A stretch of 64,000 nt of DNA, taken from the NCBI RefSeq assembly GCF_024363255.1, contig NZ_AP026070.1, positions 1,736,001-1,800,000 of the forward strand, in the 5' to 3' direction. The notes beneath the pieces are model-generated. The model had not been told where the DNA came from, ran no database searches, and saw only the letters and a program-made list of their open reading frames with translations. Every line of letters starts with the position of its first letter. The first letter of the stretch is position 1. A program made the translations under genes and the position numbers. This document shows, in pieces, positions 55,889-64,000 of this stretch. This stretch comes from Shewanella sp. NFH-SH190041. GTDB taxonomy: Bacteria; Pseudomonadota; Gammaproteobacteria; Enterobacterales; Shewanellaceae.

Positions 55889-57436
55889 TTAAACGCTGAT
55901 TTTAGTTACATCAACAAACAGTTTCAGCATTTGTCCAGGTTGCAGGTACTTTTCATGCTCCAAACTGTTCCAGCGGATAAGATCATTAACAGTGACATGG
56001 AATTTACCGGCAATTCGTGCCAGTGAATCACCAGAACGTACTTTGTAATTAACCGTACGCATCACAGAAGACTGAGTTTGGTTATCGCTGACTTTATTGG
56101 TCCAAATGACTAATTTTTGGCCGATATGCAGCGGATCTTTCGGTGCCATACCATTCCACTTAGCCAACTGAGAAACTTTGACATCATTTTCTCGCGCGAT
56201 TCCCCATAAAGAGTCACCACTTTCAACGGTATGTTCAAATTTATATCGAGCACGTTTTACCCGTTGTTGACGCAATAGGCGCTGATCTTCCGACAGGGAA
56301 TACAGCTCAGGATCTTTTGCGGCTACCGGAATTAACAGATGTTTACCGGCAATAATCGTATTGTCGCTTAACCCATTTACGGCCCGAATAACTTCAGGGG
56401 TCGTGTGGTACGTCTGCGCGATAATACCGATACTATCCCCGGACTTAATTTTATATCTTAACCAATGTAGACGTTCACTGGAGTCAGTATCAGCTAATGC
56501 ACGTTTAAATCCAGAGGCTTTATCTACCGGAACAACCAGTGTATGCGGCCCTTCAGGGGCGGTAGACCAGCGGTTATAGCCAGGATTGAGTCGATGTAAA
56601 TCCGACAATGTCATATCCGCTAAATCGGCAGCAAATGAGAGATCAATTTGACTACCAACATTGATCACATCAATGGCGGGTTTATTAGGAATATGCGCCA
56701 GTTTTATCCCGTATTTATCTGCATGCTTAATCACATCGGCTAGCGCCAGCAATTGAGGCACATAACGTTCTGTCTCTCGAGGTAAATCTAAAGACCAGAA
56801 GTCGATCGGCAGGCCACGACGTTTATTTTGCTTTACAGCATTAAGCACCCGTCCTTCGCCGGTGTTATAAGCTGCAATGGCATACAGCCAGTTCCCATCA
56901 GTTTTGTCATGTAAATACTGCAGCATATCTAATGCCGCGTGGGTTGCTGCTGGTACATCACGTCGCCCGTCATACCACCAGTTCATTTTCAAACCGAAAT
57001 ATTTGGCCATCGGAGAGGTAAATTGCCATAAACCAGAAGCTGACCCGTGTGAATAGGCAAAAGGGTCAAAGGCACTTTCGACAATCGGTAACAGCGCTAG
57101 CTCAATTGGCATATTGCGCTTTTCCAGCTCTTCAGTAATCAAATACATGAAGGGTGCTGCTCGCTCAGAAACCCGGGCGAGATGTGCTGGATGTTTGATA
57201 TACCATTCACGGTATTGTTTAACCAGTTTTTTGTCAGGTACCGGCATGTTCATTTCCAACCGGATACGTTGCCATACATCAGTAATGATGATGGGAGGCG
57301 GTAATGGGGCTTCTGGAACTGGTGCCGGCGGGACAACTACCTGCGGAGCAGGCTGATGAGCCTGTGTGCTGTCAAGTGTTTGGCAGCCGGAGAGCAGGGC
57401 AAATCCCCCCGCCATAAAATAGAACGATAGGCGCAT
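55889..57436 (-). CDS. mltD: Membrane-bound lytic murein transglycosylase D
   Basis: A 515-residue lipoprotein transglycosylase. Lipobox LLSGC (C18), a Pro-rich linker, SLT domain with IVESAFDPFAYSHGSASG (catalytic E120) and AYNTGEGRVLNAV, then three LysM peptidoglycan-binding repeats (about 326-370, 395-440 and 463-508: YKIKSGDSIGIIA, HTVESGDSLWGIA, YKVRSGDSLARIA). Three repeats is one more than the two common in Escherichia coli MltD. Divergent partner is not present; gloB lies 111 bases upstream on the same strand. Confidence 0.94.
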   Translation of the reverse strand: MRLSFYFMAGGFALLSGCQTLDSTQAHQPAPQVVVPPAPVPEAPLPPPIIITDVWQRIRLEMNMPVPDKKLVKQYREWYIKHPAHLARVSERAAPFMYLITEELEKRNMPIELALLPIVESAFDPFAYSHGSASGLWQFTSPMAKYFGLKMNWWYDGRRDVPAATHAALDMLQYLHDKTDGNWLYAIAAYNTGEGRVLNAVKQNKRRGLPIDFWSLDLPRETERYVPQLLALADVIKHADKYGIKLAHIPNKPAIDVINVGSQIDLSFAADLADMTLSDLHRLNPGYNRWSTAPEGPHTLVVPVDKASGFKRALADTDSSERLHWLRYKIKSGDSIGIIAQTYHTTPEVIRAVNGLSDNTIIAGKHLLIPVAAKDPELYSLSEDQRLLRQQRVKRARYKFEHTVESGDSLWGIARENDVKVSQLAKWNGMAPKDPLHIGQKLVIWTNKVSDNQTQSSVMRTVNYKVRSGDSLARIAGKFHVTVNDLIRWNSLEHEKYLQPGQMLKLFVDVTKISV

Positions 57437-57546
57437 TACGTGGAGCTATCCTCTGTTACTCATGGATTTGGGTACGGTGTTGTTGGTTCTCTAAGCCGAA
57501 AAACAACATAGCTTAGTTGAGATATCCGACCATTTTATCCGATTTC

Positions 57547-58356
57547 TCAAAAGTTGTCTTTCCATTGTCTTAGTTGAGTAAATACTTGAGTGCTGTTGCT
57601 AGTTTTTTGACCGCAATGATTTGCAACTTGGGCTTGAACTGAATGTTCGTTGCAGCGCAGAAATGGATTAATCCGTTTTTCCAGACCAATACTGGATGGC
57701 AGGGTGGGTAAATGATGTTGTCTTTGCTGTTGGCACCAATCTAGGTACTGGCGGATATCACTGTTATTGGGTTCTACCGTTTGGGCAAACGCTAGGTTAG
57801 CCAAGGTGTATTCATGGGCGCAATACACCTTCACATTATCATCGAGCGTGGCAAATTGCGCCAGTGAACGATACATTTGCTCGGCAGTACCTTCAAACAA
57901 TCGGCCGCAACCGCCAGAAAACAGAGTATCACCACAAAATAGGTTGTTTTGCAGCAAATAAGCAATATGCCCAGAAGTATGACCGGGTACAGACAGTACT
58001 TTAGCGCTGCAGTTTAACTCAGGCAGAAAAATCTCTTCGTTACCCTGAAGGGCGCTCGTTATGCTCGAGATAGACTCCTGTGCTGGACCATAGATTTTGA
58101 CATCAGGAAAGGCAGCTTTGAGCCTAGCAATACCGCCTGTATGATCACTATGGTGGTGGGTGAGTAGTATGCCGGACAAATGGCTGTTATTTGCGGCGAG
58201 ATAATGTAGCACTGGCGTGGCATCTCCGGGATCAACCACATAGGCATCTGAGTGTTCAGCCCGATGAATCAGCCAAATATAATTATCATTAAAGGCGGGG
58301 AGTGGGATAATCGTCAGTGTGGCAGCCATATTATCTGTTGCAGCAGGTGTCGACAT
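57547..58356 (-). CDS. gloB: Hydroxyacylglutathione hydrolase (glyoxalase II)
   Basis: Metallo-beta-lactamase-fold enzyme that hydrolyses S-D-lactoylglutathione in methylglyoxal detoxification. The binuclear metal motif THHHSDH is at 66-72, the second ligand region VPGHTSGHIAYL, and FCGDTLFSGGCGRLFEG follows. C-terminal KRINPFLRC is the substrate-binding part. The length of 269 residues (or 260 from the second ATG at 58329) is near the usual 250-260. The start is uncertain: neither ATG has a strong ribosome binding site. Divergent from the yafS-like methyltransferase, as in other gammaproteobacteria. Confidence 0.94.
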   Translation of the reverse strand: MSTPAATDNMAATLTIIPLPAFNDNYIWLIHRAEHSDAYVVDPGDATPVLHYLAANNSHLSGILLTHHHSDHTGGIARLKAAFPDVKIYGPAQESISSITSALQGNEEIFLPELNCSAKVLSVPGHTSGHIAYLLQNNLFCGDTLFSGGCGRLFEGTAEQMYRSLAQFATLDDNVKVYCAHEYTLANLAFAQTVEPNNSDIRQYLDWCQQQRQHHLPTLPSSIGLEKRINPFLRCNEHSVQAQVANHCGQKTSNSTQVFTQLRQWKDNF

Positions 58357-58509
58357 GATGAGTTGGCCTGTAAAATGAGAGATACGGGCAGTTTACCTCC
58401 GCAATGACTTGCCTGTATACCCGAGTTACTTCAAGATGTTGACTAAACACTACTGAGTCGGCTTGTTAGTGGAATATGTGTCTGACTTAGTGTCGATTTT
58501 TCTGATGTG

Positions 58510-59280
58510 ATGGAGTGTCAATTGCCTCATTTTCAGCGCAGCCCACTGCCAATCAGTCCTGCTCATTGGCAAGATTTTCCGAATGGCGAGCATATTAAGC
58601 AGCAGGTGGAACTGGCGATGGCGCCTTGGTGGCCTCGTATTTTCGGCTATCACCTACTCAAGCTAGGGCCGCTTAGTGCTGAAGTGGATAGCCAAGCTTG
58701 CACTATTTTGCATCAATTTAGTGTCTTTGACACTCAAGGGGCTGCACTGCGGGGGGATATTGCTCAGTTGCCGTTGCAACATGCCAGTGTTGATGCCGTA
58801 TTAGCCAATTTTGTACTGGAATTTGAAGCCAACCCTTATCAGGTGCTACGTGAAGTTGATCGGGTGTTAATTAGTGGCGGACAACTGATATTAACCGGCT
58901 TTAATCCCCTGAGTATGGCATTTGCCGGTAAGCTTTTACCTCGATATCAAGGTTGCCTGCCTTGGTGCGGACATTTCTTTTTGCCATCTCGGGTCAAGGA
59001 TTGGTTGGCGCTGTTGGGATATCAGGTGATTTGTGATGAACGCCTGCTGTATCATCCCCTGTTTGGTGCAATGGATAACGCAACGCGCTGGCAACAGGCG
59101 CTTGCCTCTTGGCTACCGGGGGCTGGCAGCCTCTATCTAATTATTGCCCGCAAGTTAGAGAGTCCATTAACCCCTATTCGTGAAAAGCACAAAGTGCGAC
59201 GACCACGCTGGCAAACTGTTCCTAGCGCAGGTCGGGTTCAGAGTGACACGCCATCCGGGGCAGAGTTAAAACGTCAATGA
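58510..59280 (+). CDS. yafS: YafS-like class I SAM-dependent methyltransferase
   Basis: A 256-residue methyltransferase. The SAM-dependent fold shows in the region GALRGDIAQLPLQHASVDAVLANFVLEFEANPYQVLREVDRVLISGGQLILTGFNPLS, whose motif II/III is Methyltransf_11-like. Divergent position beside gloB matches yafS in enterics. The N-terminal glycine motif I is weak (PLSAEVDS), so activity is not proven. The gene overlaps the following LysR gene by four bases (ATGA). rnhA and dnaQ, which usually follow, are not here. Confidence 0.82.
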   Translation: MECQLPHFQRSPLPISPAHWQDFPNGEHIKQQVELAMAPWWPRIFGYHLLKLGPLSAEVDSQACTILHQFSVFDTQGAALRGDIAQLPLQHASVDAVLANFVLEFEANPYQVLREVDRVLISGGQLILTGFNPLSMAFAGKLLPRYQGCLPWCGHFFLPSRVKDWLALLGYQVICDERLLYHPLFGAMDNATRWQQALASWLPGAGSLYLIIARKLESPLTPIREKHKVRRPRWQTVPSAGRVQSDTPSGAELKRQ

Positions 59281-60194
59281 GAATTACCCTGAAACAACTG
59301 ATGGTCTTTGATGCCATCGCTCGAACCGGGCAGGTTGCCCGGGCTGCTGAGCAGTTAAATTTATCATCTCCTGCAACCTCTATGGCGCTGGCTGAGTTAG
59401 AAAAACAGCTTGGGGCGCGATTATTTGAACGGCGGAGTAATAAACTGCAGCTCAATGCTCAGGGCAGTTTGCTGTTGCCGCTGGCGGCAGATGTGTTAGA
59501 ACGTGTGGATCAGATTGAGCATGCTTTTAGTCAGCAAGGTAGTGGTTTACGCGGCACTTTAACCGTGAGTGCCAGTTCCACCATAGGCAATTATTTGCTG
59601 GCGCCTGCCGCCGTGGCATTTAGCCGCACATACCCAGATGCCCAGGTACAGCTGGACATTTGCAACACTAGGGAAGTGATTGATGCTGTGGCTCAGGGGC
59701 GAAGCGAATTGGGCTTTATTGAAGGGCATTGCCTAGATCGACGCTTAACCGTGGAAGGGTGGTTCGGTGACACCTTGTCCGTATTTGCTGCGCCTGATCA
59801 CCCGTTGGCGGGCCAAGAGGTGACCATCAGTAGTTTAGGCGCTGCGCGGTGGATCCTACGGGAAGAAGGCTCTGGTACCCGAGAGATTTTTATCAGTGCG
59901 GCCATGGGGCAGGGATTATACCCGGATGTGGCATTCAGTTTCACCGGCCAAGAAGCGGTAAAACAGGCTGTACGGCAAGGCGGAAGCTTGGGAGTACTGT
60001 CATCTCTGACGTTGGAGCAAGCATTTGCCCGGGGGGAATTGGTCCCTGTATCCGTGCCGTCTTTACAGCTTAAACGGCCTTTTTATATTATCAGCCATAA
60101 AGGTCGGCGCGGCTCTGCTTTGGGGCGGGCATATCGCAGTTTTTGTGACGGTTGGGCTGAGCAGCACCTGGGGCAGCATTTGATCTCTCACTAA
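59277..60194 (+). CDS. LysR-family transcriptional regulator
   Basis: A 305-residue LysR regulator. N-terminal winged helix-turn-helix (about 5-60: LKQLMVFDAIARTGQVARAAEQLNLSSPATSMALAELEKQLGARLF) and a C-terminal periplasmic-binding-like effector domain (about 90-295: GTLTVSASSTIGNYLLAPA...GSLGVLSSLTLEQAF). Similar to the CbbR/YeiE branch (VSASSTIG, SGTR, LGVLS). Translationally coupled to the upstream methyltransferase. Target and inducer unknown. Confidence 0.9.
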   Translation: MRITLKQLMVFDAIARTGQVARAAEQLNLSSPATSMALAELEKQLGARLFERRSNKLQLNAQGSLLLPLAADVLERVDQIEHAFSQQGSGLRGTLTVSASSTIGNYLLAPAAVAFSRTYPDAQVQLDICNTREVIDAVAQGRSELGFIEGHCLDRRLTVEGWFGDTLSVFAAPDHPLAGQEVTISSLGAARWILREEGSGTREIFISAAMGQGLYPDVAFSFTGQEAVKQAVRQGGSLGVLSSLTLEQAFARGELVPVSVPSLQLKRPFYIISHKGRRGSALGRAYRSFCDGWAEQHLGQHLISH

Positions 60195-60366
60195 ATCCAA
60201 GTCCCTCGAAGTAGCAGTGTCTCTGGCTATAGCGCATGGCTACTCTTAAGCCTTTACCGTATTTCCTTGGCCGAGAGTGAAAGAATCGCCATAGTAATTT
60301 AGCTGTTTAATTCATTAGCTTGCCCATCTAGTCATTGCGAGCTTACTCACTTTGGCTCTTATGGGG

Positions 60367-61044
60367 TTAATTACGTAAATAGTGCCGCTCAGGCCGGCCA
60401 ACCGCGCCATAGTGTTGATTAGCTTTTAGCTCGCTGCTTTCAACCATATATTCCAGATAACGTCTGGCGGTGGAGCGGCTAACACCAATTTGCTCACCGA
60501 CCTTGACGGCCGTGATGCTGCTGCCAGCCTCTGTGTTATTAAATAGCTGGCGGATTTTCGCCAGCGTCAGAGGATCGACCCCTTTGGGCAGTCGTGGGGA
60601 AGGGGGAGCATTAACCGGGCAGTCCAACATGGTATCGACCATGGATTGCGTCAGCTCAGCGCGGACATTAAGGGTCTGCTGTTTGTGTTCATAGCGATTT
60701 AGCGCTTGGGCTAGGCGGGACAGCATGACAGGTTTCACCAGAAAGTCAGAAATGCCCAGCAGCATAGCCTGCTGTAGTACATCCACTTCCCGCGCGGCAG
60801 TCATCAATATCACTTCACAGCGAATATCCTGTTGTCTCAGTTCTGATAGCATGGTCAGACTGTCACCATCTGGCAGATAAACATCCAGCAGCAATAAATC
60901 TGGCACGACAGCATTGATCAGACTGCGGGCGGTGTGAAGGTCATTGGCGATCCCCACCACCTGATATTGTTGGGTAGAAAGTAAATACTGGGTCAGAAAT
61001 TGCGCGACTTCGATTTCATCTTCAACAATCATGACACTGTGCAT
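60367..61044 (-). CDS. CitB/DcuR-type response regulator
   Basis: A 225-residue response regulator. Receiver domain with E8-D9, phosphoacceptor D54 (LLLLDVYLPDGD), T82 and K104 (LVKPV); then a linker and a C-terminal helix-turn-helix (VGEQIGVSRSTARRYLEYMVESSELKANQHYGAVGRPERHY) typical of the CitB/DcuR/DctR branch. ATG 61044 has AAGGAG nine bases upstream; the TTG start at 61065 inside the kinase gene is rejected. Thirteen bases separate it from the kinase stop. Probably controls the tricarboxylate transporter upstream. Confidence 0.92.
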   Translation of the reverse strand: MHSVMIVEDEIEVAQFLTQYLLSTQQYQVVGIANDLHTARSLINAVVPDLLLLDVYLPDGDSLTMLSELRQQDIRCEVILMTAAREVDVLQQAMLLGISDFLVKPVMLSRLAQALNRYEHKQQTLNVRAELTQSMVDTMLDCPVNAPPSPRLPKGVDPLTLAKIRQLFNNTEAGSSITAVKVGEQIGVSRSTARRYLEYMVESSELKANQHYGAVGRPERHYLRN

Positions 61045-61057
61045 TGGGTTTGGCTCC

Positions 61058-62677
61058 TTATGCAATGGGGTGATGTTTGGGCAAATAAACGGTCAGGCGT
61101 GCACCGCCAAGTTCGGCATCTGCCCATTCCAGTGACCCATTGCAGGCATCTAAATTACTACGGACAATCAACATACCCACCCCATGACGGGGATCGGTTT
61201 TGCTGCTGTAATTCGGGCTGCACATACGTGCAAAGGCGGCGTCATCCAGTCCAGGCCCTGTATCCTCCACATCAAAAATCCAGTCAGTGGCGGTTTCATC
61301 TAAGGTAATAAGCACCTGTGGAGGTGTGTTGTGACTGTGCTGGCTGGCCGCGTCGATGGCGTTATCGATAAGGTTGCCAAAAATGGCAATCATCTGTTCA
61401 TGTACCTCAGGCTCGGCTATCTGAGATAAACGGCTATCAGGGCTGAGTATCAGAGCAACATTCATCTCTCTGGCTTTATGGTACTTACCCATTAATAGTC
61501 CGGCGATGGTGACATCCTTAATCTGGGCTAACAATTGACCTATTTGCTCTTGCCAGCCTTGGCTTTCCCGGCCGATAAAGTCAATCGCCTTATCATAAGC
61601 GCCAAGCTGCAGCATTGCTCCCAGCGTATTGAGTTTATTGGCGTAATCGTGGGTTTGCACCCGTAGTAATTCAGCAAAACGCTGCACATTTGCTAATTGC
61701 CGGCTGAGTTTTTCCACGTCATTAAGTGGGCTGAAGGTAAGTAATAGCCCCGGCGCTTCATGGTTGATCTGAAATGGTTGGCGGGAGATAACCAGAGCGT
61801 GGTTATGCTCGTACATTTCAAAGGCATCCAGTGGAATTTGTGGATCAGACAGTAATAATCCTGCCCCTTTGGGCAGCAGTTGCTGTAACTGCAGAGGTTG
61901 AGAGGTGACTGCCGGGTGGGGCAGTTGCAATAGCGTCGCTGCTTTGCGGTTATATTTACGGATCTCCCCATTGGCCTCAAGGACCATCACCCCGACGTTA
62001 ACGGTATTAAGAATGGCATTTTGCTCGGAAAATAGCCGGGCGATTTCTCTGGGCTGCAAGCCATGGAGTAATGTTTTCAGCCGCCGGGCCAGCCAAAGTG
62101 CCGCCGTGCTGGCCAAGATAAGTGCCAGCAGCAGGGTAAAAAGGATCACCAGCCACTGCTGGTTAATCCGTGAGCCCAGAGACTGATGTAAAAAGCCCAC
62201 TGAGACCAAGCCAATTATCTGGCCGCTGGGGTGGTAAACCGGTACTTTGCCGCGGATAGAGCGCCCTAAAGTACCGGTGGCGTGGGATATATATGCCTGA
62301 CCTGCCAATGCTTGCTGGCTGTCCCCGCCAACCATGGTTTTACCGATTTTCCCAGCCTGAGGATGGGCAAGTCGCGTCAGTTGCGTATCCCCAATAACAA
62401 TAAAATCAGCCCCAGCAGCCTGTTGCAGGGCGTTAATGGTTGCCAAAAATTCGTTATCGCTTTTCCCTTGGTTTAAAGCGTGTATCACATCTTGTCGACT
62501 AGCGATCAGGTGAGCAAGACTTAAGGCTTTAGAGCCGGTTTGACTGGTAATGTTATGGCTAATCAGCTGGTAACTGACAACGCCAAACAGCAGCGACAGC
62601 AGCAGACATAAGCTGATAACAGAGATCACCAACCAGCTCTCAATGCGCCGCGGCGAAGATAGGCTGAGTAATGACAT
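61058..62677 (-). CDS. CitA/DcuS-type sensor histidine kinase
   Basis: A 539-residue membrane sensor. One membrane segment near 16-38, an extracytoplasmic Cache/PAS-like sensor domain (about 39-170), a second membrane segment (about 173-195), a cytoplasmic PAS domain, and the kinase core with phosphoacceptor H343 in RVQTHDYANKLNTLG, then N-box IFGNLIDNAIDAA and G boxes DTGPGL and GVGMLIV. The THDYxNKLN context is that of CitA/DcuS kinases that sense C4- or tricarboxylates in the periplasm. Immediately downstream of the tctA-type permease. Confidence 0.92.
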   Translation of the reverse strand: MSLLSLSSPRRIESWLVISVISLCLLLSLLFGVVSYQLISHNITSQTGSKALSLAHLIASRQDVIHALNQGKSDNEFLATINALQQAAGADFIVIGDTQLTRLAHPQAGKIGKTMVGGDSQQALAGQAYISHATGTLGRSIRGKVPVYHPSGQIIGLVSVGFLHQSLGSRINQQWLVILFTLLLALILASTAALWLARRLKTLLHGLQPREIARLFSEQNAILNTVNVGVMVLEANGEIRKYNRKAATLLQLPHPAVTSQPLQLQQLLPKGAGLLLSDPQIPLDAFEMYEHNHALVISRQPFQINHEAPGLLLTFSPLNDVEKLSRQLANVQRFAELLRVQTHDYANKLNTLGAMLQLGAYDKAIDFIGRESQGWQEQIGQLLAQIKDVTIAGLLMGKYHKAREMNVALILSPDSRLSQIAEPEVHEQMIAIFGNLIDNAIDAASQHSHNTPPQVLITLDETATDWIFDVEDTGPGLDDAAFARMCSPNYSSKTDPRHGVGMLIVRSNLDACNGSLEWADAELGGARLTVYLPKHHPIA

Positions 62678-62713
62678 GGGAAATCATCTTTTTATTATTG
62701 TTTTAACTGAATT

Positions 62714-62745
62714 ATCCCCATTTCCGCTGAAAAGGAAATGGGGAT
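62714..62745 (-). other. Intercistronic hairpin between tctA and the sensor kinase gene
   Basis: Perfect 12-base arms (ATCCCCATTTCC / GGAAATGGGGAT) with an eight-base loop in the 115-base gap. No T tract on the minus strand, so partial termination or mRNA processing between transporter and regulator is more likely than full termination. Confidence 0.5.
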
Positions 62746-62792
62746 CACCTTAGGGTAACAAATTGATTAATTTGAAGATGAAGTGTAAGCCG

Positions 62793-64000
62793 TTAAGCTG
62801 TCACCGGTGTGGCTCTGCGCTGACGAATAAAATCAATCAGTGGAATCGCCAGTACCGCAATAGCCAGCAGCAAAATGCCGAGTGTGAGTGGTCGCTCCCA
62901 TAAAAATGCGATTGAACCGTCTGATGCCAGCATGGCGCGGCGGAAATTTTGCTCTATCATGCCGCCGAGAATAAATCCCAGTAACAGGGGGGCCATGGGA
63001 AATGCCAGCAGGCGTAATACCAGCGCGATAGCAGAAAAGCCTACCATCAGGTACAAATCAAAAATATTGAATGACACCAAGTAGACCCCAATCAGGCTGA
63101 AAAACAGGATCATGACCGTCAAAATGGTTTTGGGTAGCGCCAGCGCTTTGGCAAAGTAGGGGATCAGCGGCAGATTCAAGATCAGCAGCACAATATTGCC
63201 AAAGTACATGGATACAATCACTGACCAGAATACCGCCGGGTTATCCTGCATCAGCGTTGGTCCGGGTTGAATCCCATAGGCCACTAGAGCCCCCAGCATA
63301 ATAGCTGTCGTGCCAGAGCCGGGGATCCCCAATGTCAATAAGGGCACAAATGAGCCGGTACAGGCGGCGTTATTGGCGGATTCTGGTGCCGCGACGCCCC
63401 GAATAGAGCCTTTACCGAAGGCGCTGCGCTGCTTGCCCTTGGCCAGATTTCGCTCAGTGCCATAGGCCATAAAGCTGGCAATGGTGGCACCGGCGCCGGG
63501 CAGTACACCAATAATAAAGCCCAGTAAGGAGGAGCGGCCGACAACAGGCGCCATCTCTTTGACTTCAGCGCGGGACAGCTTGGTACTACCAATATCGCCG
63601 GTTGAGGTTTGCTCAGTTCCTGTTTTGCCGCTGGGTTTTATCACATTAATCAGCGCCTCAGACAGGGCAAAGGTGGACATGGCGATAAGCAGGAAACTGA
63701 TACCATCCAGTAAATCCGGTTGATTGAAGGTAAAGCGCTCTGAGCCAGAGAAGGGATCGATGCCCACTGTGGCCAGACACAGGCCAAACAGAGTCATCAT
63801 CATGGCTTTGAGAAAATCGCCACGGTTGGAAAAGGCGGCAATGGCTGTGAGCCCCAGTAGCATTAACACCACATAATCCCCAGACTGAAAACTCAGTGAC
63901 AGTTTTGCCAGTGTGGGTGCTGCGACCATTAGCATCAATGCGCCTATGGTACCACCAGTAAAGGAGGCATAAGCCGCAATCGCCAGCGCTTTGCCCGCAT
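62793..64000 (-). CDS. tctA: Tripartite tricarboxylate transporter permease TctA (partial)
   Basis: Large membrane subunit of a TctCBA transporter for citrate-like tricarboxylates; the N-terminal part lies beyond the window. Visible landmarks: GKALAIAAYASFTGGTIGALMLMVAAPTLA at the window edge, the FRF...DLLDGISFLLIAMSTFALSEALIN block, VGRSSLLGFIIGVLPGAGATIASFMAYGTERN and AAPESANNAACTGSFVPLLTLGIPGSGTTAIMLGALVAYG. About nine hydrophobic segments follow. The TTG at 63938 is internal, since the frame stays open and conserved to the window end. TctB and TctC are presumably upstream. Followed by a CitAB-type two-component system, its probable regulator. Confidence 0.94.
   Translation of the reverse strand, partial: AGKALAIAAYASFTGGTIGALMLMVAAPTLAKLSLSFQSGDYVVLMLLGLTAIAAFSNRGDFLKAMMMTLFGLCLATVGIDPFSGSERFTFNQPDLLDGISFLLIAMSTFALSEALINVIKPSGKTGTEQTSTGDIGSTKLSRAEVKEMAPVVGRSSLLGFIIGVLPGAGATIASFMAYGTERNLAKGKQRSAFGKGSIRGVAAPESANNAACTGSFVPLLTLGIPGSGTTAIMLGALVAYGIQPGPTLMQDNPAVFWSVIVSMYFGNIVLLILNLPLIPYFAKALALPKTILTVMILFFSLIGVYLVSFNIFDLYLMVGFSAIALVLRLLAFPMAPLLLGFILGGMIEQNFRRAMLASDGSIAFLWERPLTLGILLLAIAVLAIPLIDFIRQRRATPVTA

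Noticed and set aside
407..64000. tRNA or rRNA genes
   Set aside because: I looked for cloverleaf-like GGTTCRA motifs and rRNA stretches in the gaps and saw none; covariance-model searches could not be run.

Overview
The window is a stretch of ordinary-density gammaproteobacterial chromosome, moderate in GC and free of phage, insertion sequences, CRISPR arrays and RNA genes that I can recognise. Gene content and family signatures (recC-recB-recD order, MoxR/DUF58/transglutaminase cluster, Pla-1/cef-type lipase, VolA-like secreted lipoproteins, many monohaem cytochromes c, MsrPQ, asmA, gloB-yafS) suggest a marine member of the Alteromonadales, most likely Shewanella or a close relative. This is inference from family resemblance; no 16S or other marker gene is present.

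Layout. 1-6.7 kb: the end of an isoaspartyl peptidase/asparaginase, the RNA helicase HrpA and a RecQ-family helicase without HRDC domain. 6.7-10 kb: a polyhydroxyalkanoate operon phaB-phaP-phaC on the minus strand, with no phaA thiolase, a hairpin at each gene junction and a terminator-like hairpin in its leader. 10.3-13.4 kb: a RhlE-type DEAD-box helicase, then an outer-membrane porin with a Fur-box-like site upstream. 13.4-14.8 kb: an AT-rich 1.4 kb stretch without genes that holds a (CTTTAA)n tandem repeat. 14.8-17.3 kb: an operon for a periplasmic sulfite-oxidase-family molybdoenzyme with three monohaem cytochromes c. 17.8-21.9 kb: an RND efflux adaptor and pump. 22-29.5 kb: two divergent secreted lipoproteins, a 1445-residue lipase with two C-terminal beta-sandwich-like repeats and a zinc metalloprotease whose reading frame is broken at an A7 tract close to its N-terminus. 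29.5-32 kb: SlyB, a YceI protein and D-Ala-D-Ala ligase.

32-41.4 kb: the RecBCD operon, translationally coupled by two ATGA overlaps. 41.6-45.7 kb: moxR - DUF58 - transglutaminase/DUF4129, again overlapping. 45.8-50.1 kb: an EAL protein, the Slt lytic transglycosylase and RmuC. 50.3-52 kb: the periplasmic methionine-sulfoxide reductase pair msrP-msrQ, followed by a small unknown coiled-coil-like protein. 52.8-55.8 kb: rraA, asmA and a BsuPI-domain lipoprotein. 55.9-60.2 kb: mltD, gloB, a yafS-like methyltransferase and an overlapping LysR regulator. 60.4-64 kb: a CitB/CitA-type two-component system downstream of a TctA tricarboxylate transporter permease that runs off the window end.

The least ordinary features are the frame-broken metalloprotease facing the enlarged lipase, the three-cytochrome sulfite oxidase operon next to a repeat-bearing AT-rich gap, the hairpin-punctuated phaA-less PHA operon, the Ser/Asn-rich insert in RecB, and the small orphan protein beside msrPQ. 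I did not find a clear, entirely new multi-gene system.
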